This document shows, in pieces, positions 32,057-40,553 of a stretch of DNA of 64,000 nucleotides. The notes beneath the pieces were generated by a model. That model did not search any database. It saw only the letters and a program-made list of their open reading frames with translations, and was not told the DNA's origin. The translations under genes and the position numbers were made by a program. The stretch's first letter is position 1. Each line of letters starts with the position of its first letter. Source of the stretch: DATBLE01 sp963775695 (GTDB lineage Bacteria; Actinomycetota; Thermoleophilia; Gaiellales; Gaiellaceae); the NCBI GenBank assembly GCA_963775695.1, contig CAVZJU010000006.1:62001-126000 (forward strand), read 5' to 3'.

Positions 32057-33733
32057 CTATGTGTTCGACCTCGTCGCCCCGAGAGCGCTCCGTAGACGGA
32101 CGAGCTTCACCGCAATCTCGATCATCAGCCAGTCGTCGAGACGGAGGTCGATCCCCGTCAGCTCGCCAATCCGTCGCAACCGCTGGCGGAGCGTGTTCGG
32201 ATGCACAAACAGCGCCTCCGAGGTGCCGCTGATGCTGCCGCGTCGCGCCAGGAACTCCTCGAGCGTCGCGAGCAGCGAGCTGCTGCGTTCGCGGTCGTAC
32301 TCAGCGAGCTGAGCAACGGCGTCGATAGTCGCGTCTCGGCCAGCGGGCTCGAGGGCGAGCCGGAGGAGGTACTTGTACGAACCGAGCTCCTCGTAGCTCA
32401 TGACGCCACTGTGCCGACGCATCACCGACTCGCCGAGGAGCGCATGGTGCGCCTCCTCGATTCCGTGGGCAAGCGCCTCGGCACCGACGCATAAGCTGGA
32501 CACGCCGAGCGCCGCGGTAGTGTCAAGGTCGGCGTGGATTCGCCTAAGAGCCTCGATCAGGTGCGTCGAATCCCCCGACACGACCGGAATCAGCGCGCGC
32601 AGCGCCTGGTCGCTCCGATCGAAGATCGAACCTGGTTCCAGCGAGCCGAGCGCCCTCTCGAGCAAATCGTCGGCGCGATCCGCTGCGATCACCACATGCG
32701 GCTTGTCGAGCTCGCAGCCGAGTCGCGCAGCTCGTCCCTCGAAGGCGGCGCCGAATCGCCGACCTGCGAGGTCCTCGAAGAAGTCCTTGATGAGATTCTT
32801 CTCCGCAAGCCGTTCGAGTGCCTGGATCTTCTTGACGGCAACCGCAGCCTGGTTTGCGACCGTGCGCGCCAGATCGACCTCACGGGTGCCGGTGGCAACG
32901 AGCGCACCGAGCAGCTCCCCGCCGGCAACGAGCGTGACGGCCACCCTGGGAGCATGTGCGCTCCGCGCGAGCTCCGGTCCGAGCTCTGTCAGCTTGATCA
33001 TGGCCGGAGCCACGACATCCGCGGGTGTCGAACAACGAAGGGTCAGGCGCTCGGCTGCTGCGTCAAGGAGATAGAGATGTACCTTGTCCGCGCCGAGCAG
33101 GTCGAGGCTACGTCCCGTCACCTCGGTGCCGAGCGCATCGAGCGTATCCGCTGCGGCGACCGCCTCGGCGAGGTCCGTCAGGTGCTCGAGCTCACCGACG
33201 CGCTGTTGCGACTCGTCGAATAGACGCGCGTTTTCGATCGCCCCTGCGACAAGGGATGCGCTCGAGACGAGGAACTCGACCTCGGCGTCGGTGAACTCGC
33301 GCGGGGCAACTGTGTGGAGCGTAAAGGCGCCAATCGGATCGCCCCGCTTGCCAAGCACCGGAATCGCTACGAGCGATTGGAACTTCTCCTCCTCGAGTTC
33401 CGGCACATACTTCACTCGCGGGTCGTCAAGTGCCTTCTCCCGGATGAATGCAGCCTCGCCGCGGTCGAGTGCCCACCAGGCAAGCCCTTCGCCGCGCTTG
33501 AGCGCGATCGCACCGGCAAGGTCGGCGTAGGGGTCGGACGCCGCACGCAGGATGAGTCGCTTCTTGTCGCGGTCGAGGAGGTAAACGAAGCACGCGTGAA
33601 CTGAGCTTGCGTCAGAGAGGAGCTTTACCACCCCGTCCAGGACTTCCTCGAGGTTAAGGGACGACCCGACCGTCGAAATGATCTCGTACAGAAAGCGCCC
33701 CTCGATCGCCTGCATCCTTTGACTCATCGGCAT
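32057..33733 (-). CDS. GAF-domain PucR/CdaR-type transcriptional regulator
   Basis: A regulator of 558 residues. An N-terminal GAF domain (about 10-170) starts with LYEIISTVGSSLNLEEVLDG. A second GAF-like domain follows (about 180-310), then a CdaR-type linker domain (KNLIKDFFEDLAGRRFG onward). The C-terminal helix-turn-helix of the PucR family is LFVHPNTLRQRLRRIGELTG, followed by LRLDDWLMIEIAVKLVRL. It lies 87 bases upstream of gmaS in the same direction, so it is the likely regulator of the methylamine operon, perhaps sensing methylamine or a pathway intermediate. The start could also be Met3 or Met7. Confidence 0.85.
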   Translation of the reverse strand: MPMSQRMQAIEGRFLYEIISTVGSSLNLEEVLDGVVKLLSDASSVHACFVYLLDRDKKRLILRAASDPYADLAGAIALKRGEGLAWWALDRGEAAFIREKALDDPRVKYVPELEEEKFQSLVAIPVLGKRGDPIGAFTLHTVAPREFTDAEVEFLVSSASLVAGAIENARLFDESQQRVGELEHLTDLAEAVAAADTLDALGTEVTGRSLDLLGADKVHLYLLDAAAERLTLRCSTPADVVAPAMIKLTELGPELARSAHAPRVAVTLVAGGELLGALVATGTREVDLARTVANQAAVAVKKIQALERLAEKNLIKDFFEDLAGRRFGAAFEGRAARLGCELDKPHVVIAADRADDLLERALGSLEPGSIFDRSDQALRALIPVVSGDSTHLIEALRRIHADLDTTAALGVSSLCVGAEALAHGIEEAHHALLGESVMRRHSGVMSYEELGSYKYLLRLALEPAGRDATIDAVAQLAEYDRERSSSLLATLEEFLARRGSISGTSEALFVHPNTLRQRLRRIGELTGIDLRLDDWLMIEIAVKLVRLRSALGATRSNT

Positions 33734-33846
33734 GCGCGGATAGTACGACTCCCCAGCCGTGGTCTACGTTCTTGTGCTGAGTCAAACGCACTTCCGCTTC
33801 GAACTTGCTGCGGCAGCAGTCTCCCACTGAACATGACGGAGGATTG

Positions 33847-35283
33847 CTACGGCTCAAGTGTTCGAATAACGACCTCGGGCCAGCGCTCCTGAATCGCAGG
33901 TGTCGCCTCGAACAGCGCCTGGGCGGCTCGAAGGACGCTCGCCTCGGCCCACGTCTGCCCGGTGAACTGGGCTCCTACGGGAATGCCGCCATCGTCGAAT
34001 CCCACCCGTACGGCACACGCGGGCAGTCCCGTCAGATCCTGCGGCACCGTGTAGCTCATCACGAGTTCGCGGAAGTCGATCTCCTTGCCGAGATGGACGG
34101 TTCGTTCCTCGCCGATCGGCAGCGGCGAGCCGGCGCTGACCGGTGTCAGCAGCACGTCGACCTGCTCGAATACCCGCCGAAAGGCTGCCCGTAGGCGCTG
34201 CCGCTCGGCCGACGCAGCGAGGTAGCCGGGGAGCTCGACCGTGGTCGCGAACTCGAGGCGCCCGCGGACATCGGCGCCGTACTCGTCGCGGCGTGCCGGG
34301 AACAGGCCGGCTTGCGTATGCGAGAAGAGCGCCTCCGCCCGCTGGATCACGCCGAACGTCTCGTAGATCCGGTCGGCGTCCGGCAGCTCAACTTCGACGA
34401 GTTGCCCGCCCAGACCCTCGACGGTCCCAATCGCCGATTCGAAGGCGACGGTGATGTCCGGGTTCAACGGCACGAGATGGAGGTCAGGGCAGAGCCCGAC
34501 GCGCATCCCAACCAGGCCCCTGTCGAGCGCAGACGCCGGCTCGCCGACCGGGACCGGTTCGGTCGCAGGGTCTCGGCTATCGACGCCGGCAATCGCCTGC
34601 AGGAGCAGAGCCGCATCGGCAGGCGTTCGGGCCATCGGCCCCGGATGGTCGAGCGAGCGTGCGAGCGGGAAGACGCCGGCGGCGCTGATCCGGCCCCAGG
34701 TCGGCTTGAGGCCGACCGTGCCGCAGAAGCCGGAGGGGACGCGGATCGAGCCGCCGGTGTCGCTGCCGAGCGCGAGCGGCACGAGCTGGGCGGCAAGAGA
34801 GACGGCCGAGCCGCCACTGGAGCCGCCGGACATCAGCCGCGGGTTCCAGGGGTTTCGACTCGAGCCCATCAGGAAGTTGACGGAGGTGATACCCCAGGCG
34901 AACTCGTGCGTCTGCGTCTTGCCGATCAGGATCGCGCCGGCGGCTCGGGCCCTGCGCACTGCCTCGGCGTCGGCGGCCGGAACGTGGTCGGCGAACATCG
35001 GCGAGCCGTAGGTCGTCCGGACACCCTCGGAGTCGAACAGATCCTTGACGGCGAAGGGGACGCCGGTGAGCGGGCCCACGGGCTCACCGCGCGCGTACAG
35101 CTGCTCGGCGTCGCGGGCTTCCTGCAACGCACGGTCGAGGCAGAGCGTGGTGAACGCCCCCAACCAGGGATCGAGCTCCTCGATCCGCTCGGCGAGCGCT
35201 TCGATGACCTCCACCGGCGAGAGCTGCCGTTCGCGATACCGATCGAGCAGCTCCGATGCCGGGAGACCGACGAGCTCCGTCAC
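33847..35283 (-). CDS. Amidase-signature-family amidohydrolase
   Basis: A 478-residue amidase-signature enzyme. The Ser-cisSer-Lys triad is visible: Lys80 in GVPFAVKDLF, Ser155 in SGGSSGGSA, and nucleophile Ser179 in LGSDTGGSIRVP; spacing matches GatA. It starts at GTG 35283 and shares a 42-base divergent gap with the deacetylase gene. No GatB/GatC is nearby and the C terminus is of the plain amidase kind, so it is a catabolic amidase, not the tRNA amidotransferase. Placed beside methylamine genes it could release methylamine or ammonia from an amide, but that is inference. Confidence 0.87.
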   Translation of the reverse strand: MTELVGLPASELLDRYRERQLSPVEVIEALAERIEELDPWLGAFTTLCLDRALQEARDAEQLYARGEPVGPLTGVPFAVKDLFDSEGVRTTYGSPMFADHVPAADAEAVRRARAAGAILIGKTQTHEFAWGITSVNFLMGSSRNPWNPRLMSGGSSGGSAVSLAAQLVPLALGSDTGGSIRVPSGFCGTVGLKPTWGRISAAGVFPLARSLDHPGPMARTPADAALLLQAIAGVDSRDPATEPVPVGEPASALDRGLVGMRVGLCPDLHLVPLNPDITVAFESAIGTVEGLGGQLVEVELPDADRIYETFGVIQRAEALFSHTQAGLFPARRDEYGADVRGRLEFATTVELPGYLAASAERQRLRAAFRRVFEQVDVLLTPVSAGSPLPIGEERTVHLGKEIDFRELVMSYTVPQDLTGLPACAVRVGFDDGGIPVGAQFTGQTWAEASVLRAAQALFEATPAIQERWPEVVIRTLEP

Positions 35284-35325
35284 TGCTTGATTATCGCGCG
35301 TCGGTCGTGCAGGGTTTGGGCTTCG

Positions 35326-36183
35326 ATGTGGAAGGACGGCTCCCGGTGCGCCGTGACCCTGTCGGTCGACTTCGACGCCGAGACGCTGTGGAGCGGCACG
35401 TTCAAGTTGATGACCCCGAGTCCGCTCTCGCGCGGCGACTACGACGTCCGCGCGGCGTTGCCGCGCATCCACGCCCTGCTGGACAAGCACGAGATCCCGG
35501 CGACGTTCATGGTGCCGGCGCAGGTCACCGACGAGCACCCGGACGCGTGCGCCGAGATCGCGGCGCGCGGCCGCCACGAGATCGGCTACCACGGCTACTA
35601 CCACGAGAGCGTGCTCGACCTGCCGATCGCGGAGGAGCGCGAGCTGATGAAGCGGGGCATGGCCCGACTGGAGGAGACCTTCGACAGCCAGCCGCGGGGG
35701 AACCGCTCGCCACCGTTCGCGCTGGGGCCGAACACGGCCGATCTGCTCGAGGAGTTCGGGTTCGCCTACGACTCGAGCCTCTTCGGGCACGACGAGCCGT
35801 ACCGGCCGCGCGTGCCGATCGGGAACGGCCCGCTGCGCGATTTCGTCGAGCTGCCCGTTAGCTGGGAGCTCGACGACGCTCCCTACTTCCTGTTCAGCTT
35901 CTTCCCGTACATGTCGGGGCTGTCGACCCCGTCCCAGGTGCTGGAGATCTGGAAGGCGGAGTTCGACGGCTCCTACCAGGTGGGCGGCTGCTTCCTGCTC
36001 GTCGTGCATCCGTTCTGCATCGGCCGCCACCCGCGCATCGCCATGCTCGACGAGCTGCTCGGCTACATCAAGAGCTTCCCCGACGTCTGGTTCGCAACGC
36101 ACCTGGACGTGGCCGAGGAGTGGCGGCGCAACCAGGTCGGGCAGGGCATCTGGGACGAGCCCGCCGTCGCGGCGCCGACCTGA
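35326..36183 (+). CDS. Polysaccharide-deacetylase-family (NodB fold) hydrolase
   Basis: A 285-residue NodB-fold protein. Asp15/Asp17 in SVDFDAE and His89/His93 in GYHGYYHES form the metal site. GNRSPPFALG is the conserved Arg/Pro motif, and VVHPFCIGRHPRI carries the C-terminal His. The pattern resembles HpPgdA/PuuE-like members, which act on amide bonds in small molecules or modified glycans, more than exported chitin deacetylases; there is no signal peptide. First gene of a four-gene plus-strand operon (13 bases before the next gene). The substrate is unknown. Confidence 0.85.
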   Translation: MWKDGSRCAVTLSVDFDAETLWSGTFKLMTPSPLSRGDYDVRAALPRIHALLDKHEIPATFMVPAQVTDEHPDACAEIAARGRHEIGYHGYYHESVLDLPIAEERELMKRGMARLEETFDSQPRGNRSPPFALGPNTADLLEEFGFAYDSSLFGHDEPYRPRVPIGNGPLRDFVELPVSWELDDAPYFLFSFFPYMSGLSTPSQVLEIWKAEFDGSYQVGGCFLLVVHPFCIGRHPRIAMLDELLGYIKSFPDVWFATHLDVAEEWRRNQVGQGIWDEPAVAAPT

Positions 36184-36196
36184 GCGGACACGACTA

Positions 36197-37663
36197 GTGG
36201 GCTTCCGCTTCGCATACGGGCGCCCGCCTGCCGTCGCCGCCGAGGGCATGGTCGCCACGAGCCAGCCGCTCTCGACAAGGGCAGGCTTGCGCATGCTCGA
36301 GCGAGGCGGCAACGCTGCCGACGCGGCGCTCTCGGCAGCGGCCGTACTGTCGGTGACCGAACCGATGTCGACCGGGGTCGGCGGCGACGCGTTCGCGATC
36401 GTCTGGTCGGAGAACGGAATCGTCGATGGTCTGGACGCGGCCGGTCCGGCGCCGCGGAACGCAGATCCGGTCGCGCCGGTCGAGGACCGCGGTCCCCGCT
36501 CGGTCACGGTGCCGGGCGCCGTCGCCGGGTGGGCCGCGCTGGCGGCCCGGCACGGCAGGCTTGGCCTCGACACCTGCCTGGCAGACGCGATCGACATAGC
36601 CGAGCGCGGCTTCGCTGTCGCCTCAAGAACGGCCGCCGCCTGGGCGGCGACCTCGGGGACGAGCGCGGCCTGGGCGGCGGCGCGCGTGCCGCCGGAGCTG
36701 TCGCCGCCGCCTGCACCTGGGACCCGCTGGCGGATGCCTGAGCTGTCATCGACGCTTCGGGCGATCGCCGTCGACGGCCCACAGGCGATCTACGAAGGCG
36801 GCGTCGCCGAAGCGATCTGCTCGGTCAGTTGGCTCGAGCCCGACGACCTCGCCGGCTTCCGGCCGCGCTGGGTCGAGCCGCTCCGCGTCGGCTATCGCGG
36901 CTACGAGGTGCTCGAGCTGCCGCCGCCGACGCAGGGCGTGGCAGCGCTCGAGGCGCTTGGTTTGCTCGAGGGACTGAAGCCCACTCTGCCCGCTCAGATC
37001 GACTGCATCCGGCTGGCGCTCGAGGATGCCCGCGACCACGTGCGCGACGGCGCGGACGTCGGCGGACTGCTCGCGCCGGAATTCCTCAGACAGCGCAGAC
37101 CACAAGGGGCCGCCCCGGTGTCGGGACCGACCGGCGGCACCGTCTATCTCTGTGCTGTCGACCGCGACAGGATGGCCGTGTCGTTCATCCAGAGCCTGTT
37201 CGGCAGCTTCGGCTCCGGCCGGGTGGCGCCGGGAACCGGCGTCGTGCTGCAAAACCGGGGCGGATGCTTCGCGGTGCACGGCGAGGTTTCGCCGGGGAAG
37301 CGGCCATATCACACCATCATCCCTGGCATGCTCTCGCGAGGCGGCGAGCTCGTCGGCCCCTTCGGCGTAATGGGAGGATTCATCCAGGCCCAGGCGCACA
37401 TGCAGCTCGTGTCCGCACTCGTCGACGACGGACTCGATCCTCAGGCTGCGCTCGACCGGCCGCGATTCTGGGTCGACGGCGACCTCGTGCGTCTCGAGGA
37501 AGGCCTGTGGGATCAGGCAGCGGAGCTCGAGCAGCTGGGCTACCAGACCACCCAGGACGATGACACGTTCGGCTTCGGCGGCGGGCAGGCGATCGTCGTC
37601 GATGGCGAGGCGCTGCTGGGCGGCTCCGACCCGCGAAAAGACGGGTACGCTGCCGGCCTTTGA
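36197..37663 (+). CDS. Gamma-glutamyltransferase-like Ntn hydrolase
   Basis: A 488-residue GGT-family protein. The N-terminal MVATSQPLSTRAGLRMLERG, GGNAADAALSAAAVLSVTEP and STGVGGDAFAIVW are classic. The autoprocessing Thr is Thr315 in PTGGTVYLCAVD (the family has GTTH at this place, so TVY is a variant seen in GGT-like acyltransferases/hydrolases). The C-terminal half has GVVLQNRGGCF and MGGFIQAQAHMQLV. It is shorter than typical GGT (about 530-580) and has no signal peptide. It may cleave gamma-glutamyl or related amides inside the cell. GTG start 36197; its stop overlaps the next start (TTGA). Confidence 0.83.
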   Translation: MGFRFAYGRPPAVAAEGMVATSQPLSTRAGLRMLERGGNAADAALSAAAVLSVTEPMSTGVGGDAFAIVWSENGIVDGLDAAGPAPRNADPVAPVEDRGPRSVTVPGAVAGWAALAARHGRLGLDTCLADAIDIAERGFAVASRTAAAWAATSGTSAAWAAARVPPELSPPPAPGTRWRMPELSSTLRAIAVDGPQAIYEGGVAEAICSVSWLEPDDLAGFRPRWVEPLRVGYRGYEVLELPPPTQGVAALEALGLLEGLKPTLPAQIDCIRLALEDARDHVRDGADVGGLLAPEFLRQRRPQGAAPVSGPTGGTVYLCAVDRDRMAVSFIQSLFGSFGSGRVAPGTGVVLQNRGGCFAVHGEVSPGKRPYHTIIPGMLSRGGELVGPFGVMGGFIQAQAHMQLVSALVDDGLDPQAALDRPRFWVDGDLVRLEEGLWDQAAELEQLGYQTTQDDDTFGFGGGQAIVVDGEALLGGSDPRKDGYAAGL

Positions 37664-39186
37664 GCACATCCAGCGTTACCGGCGGCCAGACATTGGCCGC
37701 GTTGTACGCCAGGCCGGGGCAGCGGCAGCGCCCGGCGCTCATCTCGCCTGAAGACGGCAAGGTGATCAGCTGCGCGGCGCTGGAGCAGCACGTGCTCGAG
37801 CTCGCGGGCCGGCTTGCGTCGACCAGTGTCGAGAGGGGCGATCGGGTCGCGCTCGTGCTCCCCAATGGGCCTGAGCTCGTCCAGATCCTGCTCGCGATCA
37901 CCGCGCTCGGTGCCGCTGCAGCGCCCTTGAATCCCGCCTATACGGTCGACGAGCACAGCTTCTACCTCGGCGACCTGCAGCCGCGCGTCCTTGTCGTGCC
38001 GGAGGGCGAGATGCAGGCGGCCAGGCAGGCGGCGGGAAGCGAGATGGCGATCGTCGAGATCCTCATCACCGAGCAGGGAGCGCCCGGGCTGTCGGTCGAC
38101 GGGCGCCCTGTCGTCGAGCAGCGGCCCTTCGACGCGGGCGGGGCGGACGACATCGCACTGCTCCTACACACGAGCGGGACGACCAGCCGTCCGAAGCAGG
38201 TGCCGTTGCTCCAGCGCAACCTGCTTGCTTCGGCACGCATGATCGCCGCCCACTACGCGCTCACTGCCGACGACGTGTCCTTCGTTGCGATGCCGCTCTT
38301 CCACGTCCACGGGCTGGTCGCGTCCGTGCTCGGAGCGTTCGCCGGAGGCGGCTCGGCGATCGTCCCCCGGCGCTTCAGTGCGCAGCGCTTTTGGGGCCAG
38401 GCGCGCGCGCAGGGAGCGACCTGGTTCTCGGCCGGTCCGACGCTGCACCAGATGATTCTGGACAAGCAGGGAAGTGAGCCCGCGCCGGTAACGCTGCGGT
38501 TCACGCGTTCGTGCAGTTCGGCCATGTCGCCGGCCTTGATGCAGCGCCTCGAGGACGTGTACGGCGTGCCACTGCTCGAGGCCTACGGCATGACCGAGGC
38601 GAGCCACCAGATGGCCTCGAACCCGCTGCCGCCCGATCCCCGACACCCTGGGTCAGTGGGCGTCGCGACCGGGACAGAGATCCGTGTAGTCGACAGCGGC
38701 GGCGCCGAGGTGACGGCGGGCACCGCGGGCGAGGTCGTCATCCGCGGGCCGGGGGTCACCCCCGGCTACCTAAACAGCCCTGAGGCGAACGCCGAGTCGT
38801 TCCGCGACGGCTGGTTCCGAACCGGCGACCGAGGCGTAATCGAGGACGGCTACCTGTATCTGCAGGGTCGGATCAAGGAAATGATCCTGCGCGGCGGCGA
38901 GAACATCTCCCCCTACGAGATCGAGGACGTGCTGCTCGCCCACCCTCTCGTCAAGGACGCCGTCTGCTACGCGCTGCCCGACGAGCTGTACGGCGAAGAA
39001 GTCGGAGCCGCCGTCGTCGCCGGCTGCGACGCCGACGAACGCGCGCTGCGAGACCACTGCCGCGAGCGGCTGGCTCCGTTCAAGGTGCCGAAGACGATCC
39101 GCATCGTCGAGAACATCCCGCGCACCGCCACCGGCAAGCTGCAGCGCCGCCGCGTCGCCGCCATGCTCGACGAGAGGCAGCAGTGA
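37660..39186 (+). CDS. AMP-forming acyl-CoA synthetase (oxalate-CoA-ligase-like)
   Basis: A 508-residue ANL-superfamily ligase. The P-loop is LLHTSGTTSRPKQVPL, A5 is LEAYGMTEASHQMASNPLP, A7 is WFRTGDRGVIEDGYLYLQGR, and A10 is IPRTATGKLQRRR. The TSGTTSRPK form and overall length resemble plant/fungal AAE3-type oxalate-CoA ligases and small-acid ligases. It activates a carboxylic acid with ATP and CoA. TTG 37660 overlaps the stop of the preceding gene, and its own TGA overlaps the next GTG, so the operon is translationally coupled throughout. Confidence 0.87.
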   Translation: MSTSSVTGGQTLAALYARPGQRQRPALISPEDGKVISCAALEQHVLELAGRLASTSVERGDRVALVLPNGPELVQILLAITALGAAAAPLNPAYTVDEHSFYLGDLQPRVLVVPEGEMQAARQAAGSEMAIVEILITEQGAPGLSVDGRPVVEQRPFDAGGADDIALLLHTSGTTSRPKQVPLLQRNLLASARMIAAHYALTADDVSFVAMPLFHVHGLVASVLGAFAGGGSAIVPRRFSAQRFWGQARAQGATWFSAGPTLHQMILDKQGSEPAPVTLRFTRSCSSAMSPALMQRLEDVYGVPLLEAYGMTEASHQMASNPLPPDPRHPGSVGVATGTEIRVVDSGGAEVTAGTAGEVVIRGPGVTPGYLNSPEANAESFRDGWFRTGDRGVIEDGYLYLQGRIKEMILRGGENISPYEIEDVLLAHPLVKDAVCYALPDELYGEEVGAAVVAGCDADERALRDHCRERLAPFKVPKTIRIVENIPRTATGKLQRRRVAAMLDERQQ

Positions 39187-40175
39187 GACTTGCGGTCGTC
39201 GGGGCCGGTGCGATCGGTGCCTACGTCGGCGCTGCTCTTACCCGGGGCGGCAGTGACGTCACTCTGATCGCCCGCGGCCCTCACTTGCACGCCATGCAGG
39301 CGAACGGCGTCCAGGTGCTCAGCCCGCGGGGCAATTTTCACGTCCACCCTGCTGCCACCGACGACTTCGGCGCCATTGCCGACGCCGACACCGTCTTCCT
39401 CGGCCTCAAGGCCCACAGCCTCCCCGAGCTTGCTCCCCGCATCGGCGAGCATCTCCGGCCAGACGCGGCCGTGATCCCCGCCCAGAACGGCATCCCCTGG
39501 TGGTACTTCCAGTCTCACCCGGGACCGCTCGCCGGCAAGCACCTCGAGAGCGTCGACCCCGGCGGGGTGATCGCCGCCTCGATCCCGCCCGAGTCCGTCG
39601 TCGGCTGCGTCGTCTACTGCTCGGCCGAGATCACCGAGCCCGGCGTGATCCGGCACGTCGAAGGAACACGCTTCACCATTGGCGAGCCAGACGGCACGGA
39701 GACCGAGCGCTGCCGTCGGATCTCCGAGGTCTTCACCGCCGGCGGGCTCAAGTGCCCGGTGGAGCGGCGCCTCCGAGACCAGATCTGGCTGAAGCTGATC
39801 GGCAACGTCGCCTTCAATCCCGTCAGCGCCCTCACCCGCGCGACGCTCGGAGAGCTCGGTGAGCTGCCGGCGATGGTCGACCTCCTGCGGGCGATGTTCG
39901 ACGAATGTGCCTCCGTCGCCGCCGCGCTCGACATCGAGTTCCCCGTCTCGCTCGAACGACGCCTTGAGGCAGGCTTCGGCGTCGGCGATCACAAAACCTC
40001 GATGCTCCAGGATCTTGAAGCCGGTAAACCGCTCGAGTTCGGCTGCATGACCGGCGCTGTCATCGAGCTCGCAGACGAGCTCGAGATACCTGTGCCACAC
40101 ACACGAACCATTCACGCCTGTGTCGAGCTTCTCGATCGCATTTCGAACGCGACGTCGCGGCAGCCTTCGTCGTAG
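39183..40175 (+). CDS. Ketopantoate-reductase-family oxidoreductase (PanE/ApbA-like)
   Basis: A 330-residue NADPH-dependent 2-oxoacid reductase. The Rossmann motif is VVGAGAIGAYVG (8-13 GAGAIG), and QNGIPWWYFQ and CVVYCSAEITEPGVIRH are typical ApbA segments. The C-terminal domain has LRDQIWLKLIGNVAFNPVSA, with the catalytic Lys and Asn, then EAGKPLEFG. Paralogues of PanE commonly act on other 2-oxo acids or form part of catabolic operons; given its neighbours a catabolic role is more likely than pantothenate synthesis. GTG 39183 overlaps the ligase stop. Last gene of the operon. Confidence 0.85.
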   Translation: MRLAVVGAGAIGAYVGAALTRGGSDVTLIARGPHLHAMQANGVQVLSPRGNFHVHPAATDDFGAIADADTVFLGLKAHSLPELAPRIGEHLRPDAAVIPAQNGIPWWYFQSHPGPLAGKHLESVDPGGVIAASIPPESVVGCVVYCSAEITEPGVIRHVEGTRFTIGEPDGTETERCRRISEVFTAGGLKCPVERRLRDQIWLKLIGNVAFNPVSALTRATLGELGELPAMVDLLRAMFDECASVAAALDIEFPVSLERRLEAGFGVGDHKTSMLQDLEAGKPLEFGCMTGAVIELADELEIPVPHTRTIHACVELLDRISNATSRQPSS

Positions 40176-40553
40176 CGGACGGAGCACTCGTCAGCCGCGT
40201 CAATGGTCGCGCGCACGAATCGCGAGATCGATGATCCTTGCGGGTGGGATGACCGCGCGCCGCACGGCCTTCTCCAACCTCGTTCCTGAACTGATCGAGC
40301 CGGGGGGAACCCCACTCGAGTTGTCGGAGACGCCCGTTATCTGATCTTGAAGTACGTCTTGGCTGCGCTCTCCCCGTTCGCGCACGCCTTGTCGACTCGG
40401 CACATTTCGTGTGCTCGGACCCATGCCTGGCTGTTGGCTGGGTCTGCGAATCCTGGCGAGCGGGATTGTTAGTCCCAGTGGACTCTCTATGAGCAGTGAG
40501 GGCAACTTGCGCGAGCAAGTTGCCCTCACTGGGGTCTGCGGCGGGCGTCGGGC
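40176..40553. other. Convergent gap holding a strong hairpin
   Basis: Between the PanE-like gene (+) and the anti-sigma-like gene (-). No coding region is convincing. Besides the large hairpin listed separately, a small stem AGTCC-CAGT-GGACT lies at 40471-40484. Confidence 0.5.
40494..40531. terminator. 17-bp perfect hairpin between convergent genes
   Basis: Bases 40494-40510 pair perfectly with 40515-40531 around a GCGA tetraloop. It has no T-run on either side. Its place between two converging operons and its symmetry suggest a bidirectional transcription terminator of the actinobacterial, T-poor kind. Confidence 0.65.

Noticed and set aside
33847..35283. GatA subunit of the tRNA amidotransferase
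   Set aside because: The catalytic triad matches, but there is no gatB or gatC nearby and the neighbours are catabolic.
40120..40344. Small plus-strand frame after the PanE-like gene
   Set aside because: Overlaps the end of panE-like in another frame and has no protein-like composition except by chance near its end.
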